Source: Corynebacterium felinum (lineage in GTDB: Bacteria > Actinomycetota > Actinomycetes > Mycobacteriales > Mycobacteriaceae). From it: a stretch of 64,000 bases of DNA. Positions 26,218-36,059 of the stretch are shown here, in pieces. The notes under the pieces were generated by a model that saw only the letters and a list, made by a program, of their open reading frames with translations, was not told where the DNA came from and did no database searches. The translations under genes and the position numbers were made by a program. The DNA lies in the NCBI RefSeq assembly GCF_030408755.1, contig NZ_CP047209.1, positions 1,426,001-1,490,000 of the forward strand, in the 5' to 3' direction. Positions within the stretch are counted from its first letter, which is position 1. Each line of letters starts with the position of its first letter.

Positions 26218-27585
26218 ATACAGCACTTCCTTTCGGAATCGGGAAAGATCAAAAGCGGGGGATCTATAACAGAGTTTGAGTCTAGATAAAGTGACTGGCT
26301 TCACTTTTTCTAAATCCTAAAAAACTCGGTGCAGGAAATCCCGCCTTGCAATCTCGGACAATTCCAATTTTAACGTCAAATTTCGTGGCTACCAATAGGT
26401 GAATGTTAAACATTCAGGTCTAAGATCGGGAAATTTTCGGACTGTCCTGCGGGTTTCCAATGATAACGATTTGGAAACAATTGTGTAAAATTATGGATAA
26501 ACTTCAAAGTTTCAGTAAAAATTTATACCATCTCGCCAAAATTTTGTCTTTTTATCTGTGAAACTAACCTAGTTTTTCTCGCGATAATTCGGGCCATGCG
26601 TATCGCGTGTCAACTACAAATGATTGGTGAGGTTTTGCTGTAATTATGGATAGGAATAATTGATTAAAATTATTTAACGACCATTTGGGCATTGTTATCC
26701 GGCTTTGTTGCGGTTGGGGTGTGCAGTGTTGGGCGGGGGTGTTTGTGGCAAGAGTCGGGGTGGCTTAGGGTAAAGGACTCTGTGATGAAAAAAGGCTTGT
26801 GCTTGTTGTGATTGTCTGTGCTGCAATGAATTGATTTTCAATGAGCCTTCCACCAAGAGAAGGCACGAGGAAATTTCACCGAAAAGAAAGTTAAAGTTAC
26901 CGTTGGTTATGCCGGGTAAGGAGGGGTCAAGGTTGGTGGGACTGGTTGATATCCACAAGGGGAACGAACTCATGGAAAAGATAGCCTATCAATTTATAGA
27001 TGATTGATCGCTGTCGATTCGGGGTAGTTGGTACCGAGAGTCCGCGTAGTTGGTACTGGGCTTCTGGATAGTTGGTACTGGGGTGTTTTCTTCATTGTTG
27101 GAGTTCGTAGTTTCGTAGTTTTTGTAGCACTGTGTCAGCTGAGATTTCGACAGAGTTTGCTGTTATGGCTAACGCTAGGAAGATCATGAATTTAAGGGCA
27201 CATACTGGTTTAAAGCGTTATCCAGATACATTGTGGCGCAGGCTCTCTTGTCAACAGGTTCGGTAGCGGTTAACGAAACTAATATCACTGGCTCTTGCCA
27301 CACTCCCAGGCCCAGTACCCCATATCCGGAATCTTCCGGTACCTACTTACTGGAATACCGGTACCAAAAACCCGCATCTGACAATCGCAAAATGCTAATT
27401 CGGCTGTTGACTCCCTCATTTGTTGAATATTGTGTCCGGCACAGGTTTTTCTGCGCATAGGTGGCATTTACAAGGAAGTCAGCTATGTTAACGACTTCAA
27501 ACTTCCGTACGCCCCGTCCTAACAGTGAAACTACTAATGAGCATGGCACATGTAAAAACTGCACTTACCTCAAGTAAAAACAAAC
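26218..27585. other. Long intergenic region without a supported gene
   Basis: Nearly 1.4 kb of A/T-rich DNA. The first part carries the promoter of the secreted-protein gene read leftward. Two similar motifs (attatggataaac near 26490, attatggatagga near 26642) recur. From about 27020 to 27370 lies a structure with clustered short repeats at both ends (listed separately). Open frames on both strands here (for example 26695-26973 and 27233-27460) have no ribosome site and no recognisable protein. Confidence 0.55.
27024..27371. repeat. Element with three 22-bp-spaced repeats at one end and inverted copies at the other
   Basis: At the left end gtagttggtac occurs at 27024, 27046 and 27068 (third copy atagttggtac), exactly 22 bases apart. 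At the right end the reverse pattern gtacc... occurs at 27315, 27339 and 27361; the outermost, gtaccaaaaac, is closest to the inverted form. The roughly 230 bases between encode nothing recognisable. Multiple repeats at inverted ends are typical of IS21-family elements, so this may be an internally deleted remnant or a non-autonomous element. No transposase is present to confirm this. Confidence 0.5.
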
Positions 27586-27627
27586 TTAGGCACTGATCCT
27601 AGCTGGCCAACTAGGATCAGTGCCTAA
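27571..27627 (-). terminator. Intrinsic terminator of the leftward secreted-protein gene
   Basis: A perfect 17-bp inverted repeat (ttaggcactgatcctag at 27586-27602, its complement at 27611-27627) with an 8-base loop. On the minus strand it is followed by GTTTGTTTTTACTTG. It lies about 90 bases beyond the stop of the gene that ends at 27716. Confidence 0.8.
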
Positions 27628-27715
27628 TCACTGGAACTACAATGCGGAAACATGCGCCTAGCACTATGGATGAGGCTGCACCTATTTTTACGCAGTTTCA
27701 CATGGGGTTTCGGTG

Positions 27716-28336
27716 CTAACGGATCAGCCGGGCGAACCACGCCACAACTCCACCCACAACGGCAAGCACTGCCGCGATAGCTGCAACGATGCCTCCAATC
27801 AGTGGGCCGTTGCTGCTTTGTGCAGGGCGCGGTAGGGTGTGGGAAGTTTCAAGCAAAACAGAGCAGGTATTTGAGTTGCCGTTGGTAGTGGATACCGGAA
27901 TTTCAAAGGTGCGCGTTACCTTACCTTTGCTTACTTCCATGGCGGTCACCTTGTATCCAGGGAAAATCGCAGTAGCAGTTTCACCTATGTTGATAACGAA
28001 CTCTTTAGCAGGGTTAGGCCATGTGATTTTATCGAAACTTGCCTGATCGTCGACGCCATCAACTCGAAATCTATCAATGAAAATTGGACCAGTTTCGTTG
28101 GTGCTATCTGGCTCACCATTATTCTTAATCTTAAAAGTGTAGGTGAGCTCGTCATTTTCTTGGACTGGTGCTTGAGGGTCAAGTGTTTGCCCGTTACGGG
28201 TGACAGAAATCGAGACAGGTACGTCAACGGCTTGGCAGTCTGCCGCAACCAAACGATTGTTCTGCGCCTGAGCGGGGGTGACGATAACTACTGTGAGCAA
28301 TCCAGCGATGAGGGCTGAACTAAAACGCTTCAACAC
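27716..28336 (-). CDS. Secreted protein with C-terminal membrane helix, unknown function
   Basis: About 206 residues. A signal peptide (KRFSSALIAGLLTVVIVTPAQA) is followed by a beta-rich extracellular domain of about 150 residues. This contains VPVSISVTRNGQTLDP and ENDELTYTFKIKNNGEPDST, which look like a DUF11/Ig-like fold, with two Cys (ADCQAV, NTCSVL) that could form a disulfide. One C-terminal helix (GGIVAAIAAVLAVVGGVVAW) is followed by a short basic end. GTG start with AAAGGA eight bases upstream; a longer frame to 28438 lacks a ribosome site. The architecture fits a small anchored surface protein. Confidence 0.75.
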   Translation of the reverse strand: MLKRFSSALIAGLLTVVIVTPAQAQNNRLVAADCQAVDVPVSISVTRNGQTLDPQAPVQENDELTYTFKIKNNGEPDSTNETGPIFIDRFRVDGVDDQASFDKITWPNPAKEFVINIGETATAIFPGYKVTAMEVSKGKVTRTFEIPVSTTNGNSNTCSVLLETSHTLPRPAQSSNGPLIGGIVAAIAAVLAVVGGVVAWFARLIR

Positions 28337-28506
28337 TGAAAAATTCCTTTCTGAAAGACAAGTATTTGACGTAAAGAAACCAGTCAAAGTGCAAATATTA
28401 TGCGGTGATAATATTAGCGGTTTCTTACGTATTTGCAAAAGGGAACCAATAGAAAATGGGAAAACGCGAGAATGTGGCCAAATTGCGTGGCCGTAGTGTT
28501 GATAAC

Positions 28507-28541
28507 AAAACCCGCTTCACTCTGTAGAAGTGTGAAGCGGG
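28507..28541 (-). terminator. Intrinsic terminator of tRNA-Pro
   Basis: Perfect 10-bp stem (cccgcttcac at 28511-28520 with gtgaagcggg at 28532-28541). Read leftward it is followed by TTTTG. It begins nine bases after the tRNA 3' end. Confidence 0.8.
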
Positions 28542-28549
28542 TGAAAATG

Positions 28550-28623
<74 letters not shown>

Positions 28624-28674
28624 CTGCTGCCTTGTGGCAACTCCTATAATGTACACTACAGGGGACTATTAGTG

Positions 28675-29370
28675 TCAATTCATGGCAATGACCTGCGCAA
28701 AAGCCCGAACTATGGTGCGGCCGTACAGGGCAATTTCCTCGTCTCGTGGCACCATTAAATCGCGCATGCGTTCACCTTCTAGCACGCACTCGGCCCCAGA
28801 GGATTCGCGCTCGCCCATCGCCCACCGAGCCATCGTGTCAGGTGATGCTTCAGGGTGAAACTGCACCCCAACAAATGAACCCGAGCGGAAAGCCTGAATC
28901 GCACACAGCTTGGAAGACGCAAGGGCAGTCGCCCCCGGTGGGAGAGTGCACACACAGTCATAATGGGACTGTGCGGTGAGGAAGACATCGGGCAGTGCTT
29001 CGAAAAGTGGGTCGGTGCGCCCAGCCGCAGTTTTCGTCACAGCAAAGGGGCCCTCCTCATGTGCTGTTCCTAGTTCCACTTCGCCCCCGAAAGCCACGGC
29101 GGCAACCTGATGCCCCAAACAAATCCCCAGCGTTGGCAACTCAGCTGTGCGGGCGTCGATAAGCAACTGTTTCAATGCCCCCAGCCACGGTGCAGCGACC
29201 TCATCCAGCGCATTGTGACGACCCCCAAGCACAATCAAACCATCGCCCAGCGCGCTTAGCGACGGCACGTCGGCATGCGAAAGATCGACAAGCTGCGTGG
29301 GAACATCGCTCAGCCACGAAGAAATACGATCCGGGCCTACCCACGGATCAAGCTGCATAATAGTGATCAT
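28675..29370 (-). CDS. Class I glutamine amidotransferase-like protein
   Basis: A 231-residue stand-alone GATase1 domain. The nucleophile is the Cys of LGICLGHQ, and the His/Glu pair is in VQFHPEAS. The oxyanion region LIVLGGRHNALDE is typical of GMP-synthase-like amidotransferases of actinobacteria. Such proteins release ammonia from glutamine or hydrolyse gamma-glutamyl compounds; no synthase partner is adjacent. The frame starts at ATG ATC ACT ATT ATG, and a second ATG follows four codons later. Confidence 0.85.
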   Translation of the reverse strand: MITIMQLDPWVGPDRISSWLSDVPTQLVDLSHADVPSLSALGDGLIVLGGRHNALDEVAAPWLGALKQLLIDARTAELPTLGICLGHQVAAVAFGGEVELGTAHEEGPFAVTKTAAGRTDPLFEALPDVFLTAQSHYDCVCTLPPGATALASSKLCAIQAFRSGSFVGVQFHPEASPDTMARWAMGERESSGAECVLEGERMRDLMVPRDEEIALYGRTIVRAFAQVIAMN

Positions 29371-29379
29371 GAAAATATC

Positions 29380-29775
29380 TTAAAGCTCACCATCGACATA
29401 CACCCAGCGCCCCTCGTGGCGGCGGAAAGATGAACACTCACGCTGAAAACCTGCCGACCCACGTGCGCGATAGTGCGCAACAAAGGTCACAGTGCCCGAC
29501 TGGTCAAACAACCCACCCTCATCCGTCGACAAAATCTCTAAACGCTCCCACCGCAAATCCTCATCCAACTCAAGATCAACAGGGGCTGTCTCCGGGGCCC
29601 ACGAATACAGCAAATAATCACAATCGCCCACGCAAAACGCACTAAAACGCGAACGCATCAACGCCTGCGCAGTCGGCGCATTCTTCACCCGCCGAATAAT
29701 AGGCTCACAACACGAACCAAAAACCATCCCCGAACCGCACGGACAACGATCAGAAGAAAGACGCGACACCACCAT
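29380..29775 (-). CDS. YchJ-family protein with SEC-C zinc motif
   Basis: About 131 residues. The N-terminus carries a SEC-C metal-binding motif, CPCGSGMVFGSCC, followed by the YchJ-type NTF2-like domain (TAQALMRSRFSAFCVGDCDYL and VTFVAHYRARG). The molecular role of the family is unsettled. ATG at 29775 has GAAAGG five bases upstream. It precedes the amidotransferase gene by nine bases, so the two are probably cotranscribed. Confidence 0.87.
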   Translation of the reverse strand: MVVSRLSSDRCPCGSGMVFGSCCEPIIRRVKNAPTAQALMRSRFSAFCVGDCDYLLYSWAPETAPVDLELDEDLRWERLEILSTDEGGLFDQSGTVTFVAHYRARGSAGFQRECSSFRRHEGRWVYVDGEL

Positions 29776-29874
29776 CACACACCCTTTCGGACAAATATAA
29801 ACCCCCTCCGCTGACAGGCAACGCTGAACACACGCTCCTGGAAACGAAGGGGGGGAGGAAGGAAAACACTAACG

Positions 29875-31065
29875 TTAGCTGGTCATCAAATCTTCAATAA
29901 TGACAGTCCCAGCCAACATCGCCTGAACATCATTATTACTTGCGGCAGCAAAAAGCTCCTGGCGCTGCTCATCATGAAGATCACCGATCAGGCTAATCTC
30001 ACGACGCAAATGCACCTGCGAATTAGCCGATACGATCCGCGACACTGTCACCCGAACATCATCCAAGGAACGAATCCGCGACTCCTTCGCCGCCGCACGA
30101 ATCGCCTGGCTGGTTGCCGCAGCCAACGCCGAGACAATCAACGACGTCGGGCTCAAGCCAAGATTCTTACCGCCCAGCGACTTCTCACGATCCGTAGAAA
30201 TCGTGTGCGTTCCCGTCTGAATCACATCAGTAAACGCACCAGCCTTCGTCGAACGCGACATCGCAACACCCTCGGGAATTGCCTCTTCAGTCAACGCTGC
30301 ATTCTCAGGAATGATGTGCTGCTGCACCCACGTGTGAATAATCTCCGCAGCTAACTGCGCAGCCCCGGCTTTCGTGCACAAGTGATCAACCTTGTCTAAT
30401 GCCACCAACGACTTCGGGTAGCGAGTCATCAGGAAGATATTCTGAGCATTATCCACGCCCACGGTTTGATCAATCGGGGAGTGCAAGATCAACAAAGGCT
30501 TACGCAAGGTTGGCAAATATGCCTCAGGATTAGTCTCAGCCAAATCCTCCAAGAACTCACGCGAAATCGTGATATCACGGCCACCCAAGGTCAGCGTTAC
30601 AGCACCAGTTTCATCCACTTCACTAATCCGATCAGCAAAGTGCAACACAGCATGCGCAGGATCAAAAGGAGCGCCGATGGTAGCAACCGCACGTAAATTC
30701 TTGATCATCGTCGCAGCCTTCAACGAAGCCGCACCACCAAGCGAATGCCCAATAAGCAACTGCGGGGCAGAATAATTCTCCTTCAACCACTCATTCGCAG
30801 CCACAATATCTAAGACGTTTTCTGAAAAAGAAGTCTCGTGGAAATTTCCGCCAGACTGACCAAGCCCAGGGAAATCAAAACGCAAACAAGCAATGCCCTT
30901 CTCAGCCAACGTTTTACTCACACGAGCTGCCGCAGGAGTGAAACGAGACCCCGTAAAGCAATGCGCAAACATCGCAAATGCCACTGGCTCCGTGTCTGGC
31001 ATATCGAGAGTTCCAGCCATGACATGACCCTTGGAACTAGGTAGCTTCACACTGATGGAATGCAC
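29875..31065 (-). CDS. Alpha/beta hydrolase-OsmC fusion protein
   Basis: About 396 residues with two domains. Residues 1-250 form a serine hydrolase with the nucleophile elbow LLIGHSLGGAASL, an acid in HSPIDQTVG and a His in KVDHLCTK. Residues 265-396 form an OsmC-like peroxiredoxin domain: SLGGKNLGLSPTSLIVSALAAA is recognisable, although the usual resolving Cys in the later helix is not obvious (LAAATSQAIRAAAK has none). This fusion is known in many bacteria as a hydrolase/OsmC protein. Start GTG at 31065 is chosen from the family length; GAAGGA lies about 12 bases upstream. The long upstream frame is not supported. Confidence 0.82.
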   Translation of the reverse strand: MHSISVKLPSSKGHVMAGTLDMPDTEPVAFAMFAHCFTGSRFTPAAARVSKTLAEKGIACLRFDFPGLGQSGGNFHETSFSENVLDIVAANEWLKENYSAPQLLIGHSLGGAASLKAATMIKNLRAVATIGAPFDPAHAVLHFADRISEVDETGAVTLTLGGRDITISREFLEDLAETNPEAYLPTLRKPLLILHSPIDQTVGVDNAQNIFLMTRYPKSLVALDKVDHLCTKAGAAQLAAEIIHTWVQQHIIPENAALTEEAIPEGVAMSRSTKAGAFTDVIQTGTHTISTDREKSLGGKNLGLSPTSLIVSALAAATSQAIRAAAKESRIRSLDDVRVTVSRIVSANSQVHLRREISLIGDLHDEQRQELFAAASNNDVQAMLAGTVIIEDLMTS

Positions 31066-31365
31066 GGTGGTGGCGTTTCCTTCCCTTAAAAAACGACAAT
31101 GAAGATTGTGGGCACAAACTGCAACACAATAACCAAACATTTTCCCCACACAACACCAGAAAAGGCGGGAATAGAAAGGAAAATGTTCGATGTTTGTATA
31201 GAAAGATGGTGCACAACCCAGAGGAAGTGCAAGCCATTGTATGCACCAGCTTAAATCACAGTAAGGGGAAGTTCCCACCCCCATGCGTGTCATGTTGGTT
31301 AAGCTTAACGGGTGTGTGCAATCTAGCTCACTATTTATTGGCTAAAAGTGGAGGATACGAAAGCC
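31066..31365. other. Divergent promoter region for the hydrolase-OsmC gene and secA2
   Basis: 300 bases with no supported gene. It contains the GGAGG ribosome site of secA2 at 31350 and an 11-base palindrome gggaagttccc at 31266. The palindrome's significance is unknown. Confidence 0.4.
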
Positions 31366-33660
31366 GTGGCAGCGTTTGACTGGTTTTGGAAAGCAATGGG
31401 TGGCAAACAAGGGCGCAATCAAAAGCGCAGCCTCGCCATTGTCGACCAATCCGAAGCCCGCAGGGAAGAACTCAGTAACTTAGAGGACGCAGCCTTAAGC
31501 GCCCGCGCCAGAAAACTCTGCGACGGCGGAAATCTGAGCGACCCCGCCGAATTTCTTGCCATCCTCGCCATCGCAGCCGAGCGCACTTTAGGGCTTTCCC
31601 CATTCCCGGTGCAATCCCAAGCAGTGCTGCGGCTTCTCGAAGGCGACGTTATTCAAATGGCCACCGGTGAAGGAAAAACTCTCGTGGGTGCCATGGCAAG
31701 CACGGGCTTTGGGATGATGGGGAAACGAGTCCATACCATTACCGTCAACGATTATCTCGCCGCCCGCGACGCGGCATGGATGGGCCCACTCGTGTCCTTC
31801 TTCGGCCTGAGTGTGGCCGCAGTGGTGGAAGGGATGACCCCGGATGAGCGTCGACAAGCGTATCGAAGCGACATTGTCTACGCACCCGTCAACGAAATCG
31901 GATTCGATGTTCTGCGCGACCAGCTAATCACCTCCCGCGAAGATGCTGTGCAGCACGGCGCTGACGTCGCCCTCGTCGACGAAGCAGACAGTGTGCTTGT
32001 CGACGAAGCCCTAGTCCCACTCGTTCTCGCCGGCAACGAACCCGGCGCAGCACCCAGCGGACGTATTACTGAAATTGTGCGGCGGCTGAAAGAAAAAACC
32101 CACTACACAGTCGACGACGAGCGCCGCAACGTCTTCCTCACCGATGAAGGCGCTCACGAACTCGAACGCGCGCTAGGAATCAATTCCCTCTACGACGATC
32201 AGCACGTAGGAACCACCCTCGTGCAGGTTAACCTCGCACTGCACGCCCAAGCACTCCTGATTAAAGATGTGCACTACATCGTGCGCGACGGAAAAGTCGC
32301 ACTCATCGACGCCTCCAAAGGGCGCGTCGCCGACCTCCAGCGCTGGCCAGACGGTGTCCAAGCAGCAGTCGAGGCGAAAGAAGGACTTGCCGTCACCGAA
32401 GGCGGCCGCATCCTCGATACCATCACCCTCCAAGCACTCATGGGACGCTACCCCGAAGTGTGCGGCATGACCGGCACCGCAGTGGAAGCAACCGACCAGC
32501 TGCGCAGCTTCTACGATCTTCGCGTCTCGGTGATTGAACGCAACAAGCCCCTCCGGCGCTTCGATGAAGCTGACCGCATCTACGCGACAATGGCAGAGAA
32601 AAACGCAGCGATTGTCGATGAGATTCTCCGCATTCACAGCACGGGACAACCCGTTCTCGTCGGCACTCAGGATGTTGCAGAGTCAGAAGAACTCGCAGCT
32701 GCACTGCGCGAACATGATGTTGAGGTGAATGTACTCAACGCGAAAAACGACGCCGAAGAAGCGCAAATTATTGCCGAAGCTGGCGATATTGGTCGCGTCA
32801 CCGTCTCCACGCAGATGGCGGGTCGTGGCACCGACATCAAGCTCGGTGGCGCGGACGAATCTGACCACGACGCCGTGGTGCAACTCGGGGGATTAGCTGT
32901 GATCGGAACTGCTCGCCATCGCACTGCTCGCCTCGACAACCAGCTGCGCGGGCGTGCAGGGCGTCAAGGTGATCCTGGGTTGTCACTTTTCTTCGTTTCA
33001 CTCGAAGATGACATGATTGCCGTTGGCGGTGCTGGCGAAGACGTGACGGCTAGGCCCGAAGCGGACGGTCGGATCGACTCGAAGCGCATTCAGGACTGGG
33101 TTGAGCACTGTCAGCGCGTGACTGAAGGGCAGCTGCTGGAAATCCACTCTCAAACCTGGAAGTACAACAAACTCCTCGCAGACCAACGAGATATCATCGA
33201 CGAGCGTCGCAGTCAGCTGCTCGACACCCCGACAGCGTGGAATGAACTCGCCGAACGCAGCCCCGAACGTGCCCAAGAGCTTGCAGGCAGCATTGATGCG
33301 GCGGTGCTTGAGCAGGCAGCGCGTGAAATCATGCTGTATCACCTTGACTTTGGTTGGAGTGAGCACCTTGCGTTGATGGATGATGTGCGTGAGTCCATCC
33401 ATCTTCGCGCTATTGCTCGTGAGACGCCTATCGATGAATATCACCGTATTGCAGTGCGGGAATTTAAAAACCTGGCCAACGAGGCTGTGGCTGAAGCAGT
33501 GGACACCTTTAACACAGTGCTTATCGACGCCGAAGGGGCGCACCTTGATGATCACGGCCTAGCCCGCCCATCGGCAACGTGGACATATATGGTCAGCGAT
33601 AATCCACTTTCGGGCTCTGGAAACTCTGTGATCAAGGGGATCGGAAGTATCTTCCGATAA
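31366..33660 (+). CDS. secA2: Accessory Sec translocation ATPase SecA2
   Basis: ATP-driven export motor for a subset of proteins, working with SecYEG. At 764 residues it is shorter than SecA1 and has no C-terminal zinc linker. Walker A is MATGEGKTLVGA, the DEAD-like box is VDEADSVLVDEA and the pre-protein region follows, with helicase motif VSTQMAGRGTDIKLGG and QLRGRAGRQGDPG. GTG at 31366 is chosen because GGAGG lies 11 bases upstream and the protein then opens AAFDWFWKAMGGK as in C. glutamicum. Followed by odhI, the usual corynebacterial order. Confidence 0.94.
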   Translation: MAAFDWFWKAMGGKQGRNQKRSLAIVDQSEARREELSNLEDAALSARARKLCDGGNLSDPAEFLAILAIAAERTLGLSPFPVQSQAVLRLLEGDVIQMATGEGKTLVGAMASTGFGMMGKRVHTITVNDYLAARDAAWMGPLVSFFGLSVAAVVEGMTPDERRQAYRSDIVYAPVNEIGFDVLRDQLITSREDAVQHGADVALVDEADSVLVDEALVPLVLAGNEPGAAPSGRITEIVRRLKEKTHYTVDDERRNVFLTDEGAHELERALGINSLYDDQHVGTTLVQVNLALHAQALLIKDVHYIVRDGKVALIDASKGRVADLQRWPDGVQAAVEAKEGLAVTEGGRILDTITLQALMGRYPEVCGMTGTAVEATDQLRSFYDLRVSVIERNKPLRRFDEADRIYATMAEKNAAIVDEILRIHSTGQPVLVGTQDVAESEELAAALREHDVEVNVLNAKNDAEEAQIIAEAGDIGRVTVSTQMAGRGTDIKLGGADESDHDAVVQLGGLAVIGTARHRTARLDNQLRGRAGRQGDPGLSLFFVSLEDDMIAVGGAGEDVTARPEADGRIDSKRIQDWVEHCQRVTEGQLLEIHSQTWKYNKLLADQRDIIDERRSQLLDTPTAWNELAERSPERAQELAGSIDAAVLEQAAREIMLYHLDFGWSEHLALMDDVRESIHLRAIARETPIDEYHRIAVREFKNLANEAVAEAVDTFNTVLIDAEGAHLDDHGLARPSATWTYMVSDNPLSGSGNSVIKGIGSIFR

Positions 33661-33934
33661 TCGGCAGTAACTGGGGTGTACTTAGTGCAGTCACTGTTAA
33701 TGAATTGCACTCATGTGATTCCTGTTATTATTGCAAAGTCAAGTGGATGGGCTAGATTCAACTATCTAGCACCCCGATTGGCGTGTTAACCGCTATTATG
33801 TAAAGCATTGGTTGAATCGGTGAGGCATCACGCTGCACTTTTCGCTAAGCAAGCACGAGGGTTACGCTCTCCCACACATTCCCACTGGAAAACCGGGGGT
33901 GGCGGAACCAAACTTCTTATTTGGAGGTTTCACG

Positions 33935-34357
33935 ATGAGTGAGAACAACGGTACTCAGGATATCCAGGTCGAGACGACTTCGGTCTTCCGCGCAGATCTG
34001 CTGAAAGAAATGGAAAACGGCGCTGGCCTTTCGCCCGCCACCGGTTCCGAAATTGCCCCTCCAGCTGGTGCAGGCATGTTGATTGTGAAACGTGGGCCAA
34101 ACGCTGGGGCACGCTTCCTGTTGGATCGGCCAACCACTACCGCTGGTCGCCACCCTGAGTCCGACATCTTCCTTGACGATGTCACCGTTTCCCGCCGTCA
34201 CGCCGAATTCCGTTTGAACGATGGCTCCTTTGAGGTTGTCGATGTTGGCTCCCTCAACGGAACTTACGTCAACCGCGAGCCACGTAACTCTGAGGTTCTT
34301 GCCTCCGGCGATGAAATCCAGATCGGTAAGTTCCGCCTGGTTTTCCTCGCAGGTTAA
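33935..34357 (+). CDS. odhI: Oxoglutarate dehydrogenase inhibitor, FHA protein
   Basis: Small FHA protein (GarA homologue), 140 residues. Unphosphorylated it binds and inhibits the E1 of 2-oxoglutarate dehydrogenase; PknG phosphorylation of the N-terminal TT motif relieves this. The motif is intact as ETTSVFRADLL (T14, T15). The FHA domain shows GRHPESDIFLDD, VSRRHAEF and GSLNGTYVN. The ATG has TTGGAGG ahead. An upstream in-frame extension to 33899 is not part of the gene. Confidence 0.95.
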   Translation: MSENNGTQDIQVETTSVFRADLLKEMENGAGLSPATGSEIAPPAGAGMLIVKRGPNAGARFLLDRPTTTAGRHPESDIFLDDVTVSRRHAEFRLNDGSFEVVDVGSLNGTYVNREPRNSEVLASGDEIQIGKFRLVFLAG

Positions 34358-34499
34358 TCACCGCCACCCCCTACTTCCTTCTTGGCCCGCAGTGCTGTGG
34401 GCAAGAAGGAGTGAGCGGGAGGGCGCTGGTTTCTTCCGCACACTATCGATGAGTTTTACCTGTCCATCCCCCCCTTTGAGAGTTTCTTTGTAGAAAGCC

Positions 34500-35234
34500 A
34501 TGAGCGCACTCCAGAAAGCACGCATTCAGCAAAGCCCAGCGAAGCCACAAAAGACCATGTCTATTGGCGTTGTCTTGGAAATTCTTAATGCCGAATTTCC
34601 GGATGTGACCGTGTCAAAGATCCGGTTCTTGGAATCGGAAGGTCTCATCACCCCACAGCGCACCTCCTCTGGGTACCGACGATTTGTCCAGGCCGATGTT
34701 GATCGCCTGCGCTATATTCTGACAACCCAAAGAGACAACTACCTGCCGCTGAAGGTCATTCGCGAACAACTTGAAGCGATGGATTCCGGTGCTGTCACGC
34801 CAATCCTGAAAACTGCTGACGCACAGCCGATGATCAGCCCTGAAAAATTCCGGGCGCCAGCAATCACTAGGCTCACCGACAGTGATGTGGCCTTACAGGC
34901 CGGTGTCGAAGAATCTTTCGTGGTGGAACTTGCCAAAGCTGGCATTATCAAACCAGATGCTTCCGGCTTTTTTACCGTCGATGATGTGCGAGTGGCCTCC
35001 ACCGCAGCGTCGCTGGGTGAATTCGGTTTTGATCTCCGCCACTTGAAGTCACTGGTTAATGCTGCCAACCGTCAAGCATCGTTGATTTCGCAAGCAGTGG
35101 TGCCGGTTGCGCGCGCCAAGAACGCCGACGCGAAGCAGCGAGCAGCAGAAATGAGCCAGCAGATCACCGCCCATGTGGCATCGCTCCATGCGGTTTTGGT
35201 GAAAAACGCCGTCCGCGATCAGATTGGTTACTAA
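34500..35234 (+). CDS. ftsR: MerR-type regulator FtsR
   Basis: Winged-helix MerR-family regulator, 244 residues. In C. glutamicum FtsR activates ftsZ expression. The helix-turn-helix region is MSIGVVLEILNAEFPDVTVSKI followed by RFLESEGLITPQRTSSGYR; I split these as one continuous stretch. The coiled dimer helix follows (YLPLKVIREQLEAM). The C-terminal half is an effector-like domain. Synteny with odhI upstream and a BFN protein downstream supports the name. Confidence 0.9.
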   Translation: MSALQKARIQQSPAKPQKTMSIGVVLEILNAEFPDVTVSKIRFLESEGLITPQRTSSGYRRFVQADVDRLRYILTTQRDNYLPLKVIREQLEAMDSGAVTPILKTADAQPMISPEKFRAPAITRLTDSDVALQAGVEESFVVELAKAGIIKPDASGFFTVDDVRVASTAASLGEFGFDLRHLKSLVNAANRQASLISQAVVPVARAKNADAKQRAAEMSQQITAHVASLHAVLVKNAVRDQIGY

Positions 35235-35239
35235 TTTTA

Positions 35240-35857
35240 GTGAAGAAGTTTCACGAGGTTGAATACCTCCACATCAACGCTTTTACCCTTGAGCAACACT
35301 GCATTGTGTTGCGCTGGAATGAAAAGAAACGCATTCTTCCCATTTGGATCGGTGCTGATGACGCCCGCGCGCAAATAGCACGAGAAGAATTGCCACCCCC
35401 ACGTCGCCCCCGATTGCTCGATGTTTTCAGTGAATCCTGCATACGTTTTGGTGGAGGATTCAAAGAGCTGCGCATCTCCTACTATTACCTAGGGTCTTTC
35501 ATTGCATATTTGGTGACCGATAGCGGCGAAGAAATCGACTGCCGCGTATCCGATGGAATTGCCATTGCTCATGCGTGGGGTATCCCCGTTTTTGCCAGCG
35601 CTGATGTCTTGGCTCAAGCGAGCGTATTTGTTTCCGATGCAGACATGTCGATCTGGCTGGGCTTAGACTTCGGGGAAGACCCTACCCAAGCAGGATTCGA
35701 CGACTCTGCCTCCCAAGATCCGCAAGCCGACTTGGACTTTACTCAGCTCATGGCCAGCCTTGGAGTGAGCGAAGAAGACTTGATGGGTTTGGGAGAGTCC
35801 CCCTTCCTCGATGGCTTCATGACGGACGAAGATTCCGACTCCGACGGTGATCGATAG
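35240..35857 (+). CDS. Bifunctional nuclease (BFN) domain protein
   Basis: A 205-residue protein with a DUF151/BFN fold. VLRWNEKKRILPIWIGADDA and the later DCRVSDGIAIAHAWGIPVF are the family's conserved strands and helix. Residues after about 135 are an acidic tail (EDSDSDGDR at the end). BFN proteins have been described as nucleases with DNase and RNase activity, but most bacterial members are uncharacterised. GTG start five bases after the ftsR stop, so it is cotranscribed. Confidence 0.85.
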   Translation: MKKFHEVEYLHINAFTLEQHCIVLRWNEKKRILPIWIGADDARAQIAREELPPPRRPRLLDVFSESCIRFGGGFKELRISYYYLGSFIAYLVTDSGEEIDCRVSDGIAIAHAWGIPVFASADVLAQASVFVSDADMSIWLGLDFGEDPTQAGFDDSASQDPQADLDFTQLMASLGVSEEDLMGLGESPFLDGFMTDEDSDSDGDR

Positions 35858-36059
35858 GGGAGAATTCCACATGTGTTCAGGGCCTAGCCCTGCACTAATG
35901 CTAAAAAGTTTCAAGTTGAGGTTGAACTTTTTGGGCGTGTCGCCATTCTTTCCTCTTGACGCTTCGCTATTCTTGCCTAAGAATTGATAACACAGCACTT
36001 TTTGTATGCTGCGAAAGTAATTGATGCGAAGCCAGAGAGCGCACTAAGGAGTGAACACC

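Noticed and set aside
26555..26585. Possible DtxR iron box near aactaacctagttt
   Set aside because: Only half of the 19-base palindrome matches; the other half is absent.
27233..27460. Small gene in the long intergenic region
   Set aside because: No ribosome site, no recognisable composition, overlaps the right-hand repeats of the small element.
34377..34411. Terminator after odhI
   Set aside because: A good imperfect stem (ccttcttggcccgcag with ctgtgggcaagaagg) but no T-run on the + strand; left unassigned.
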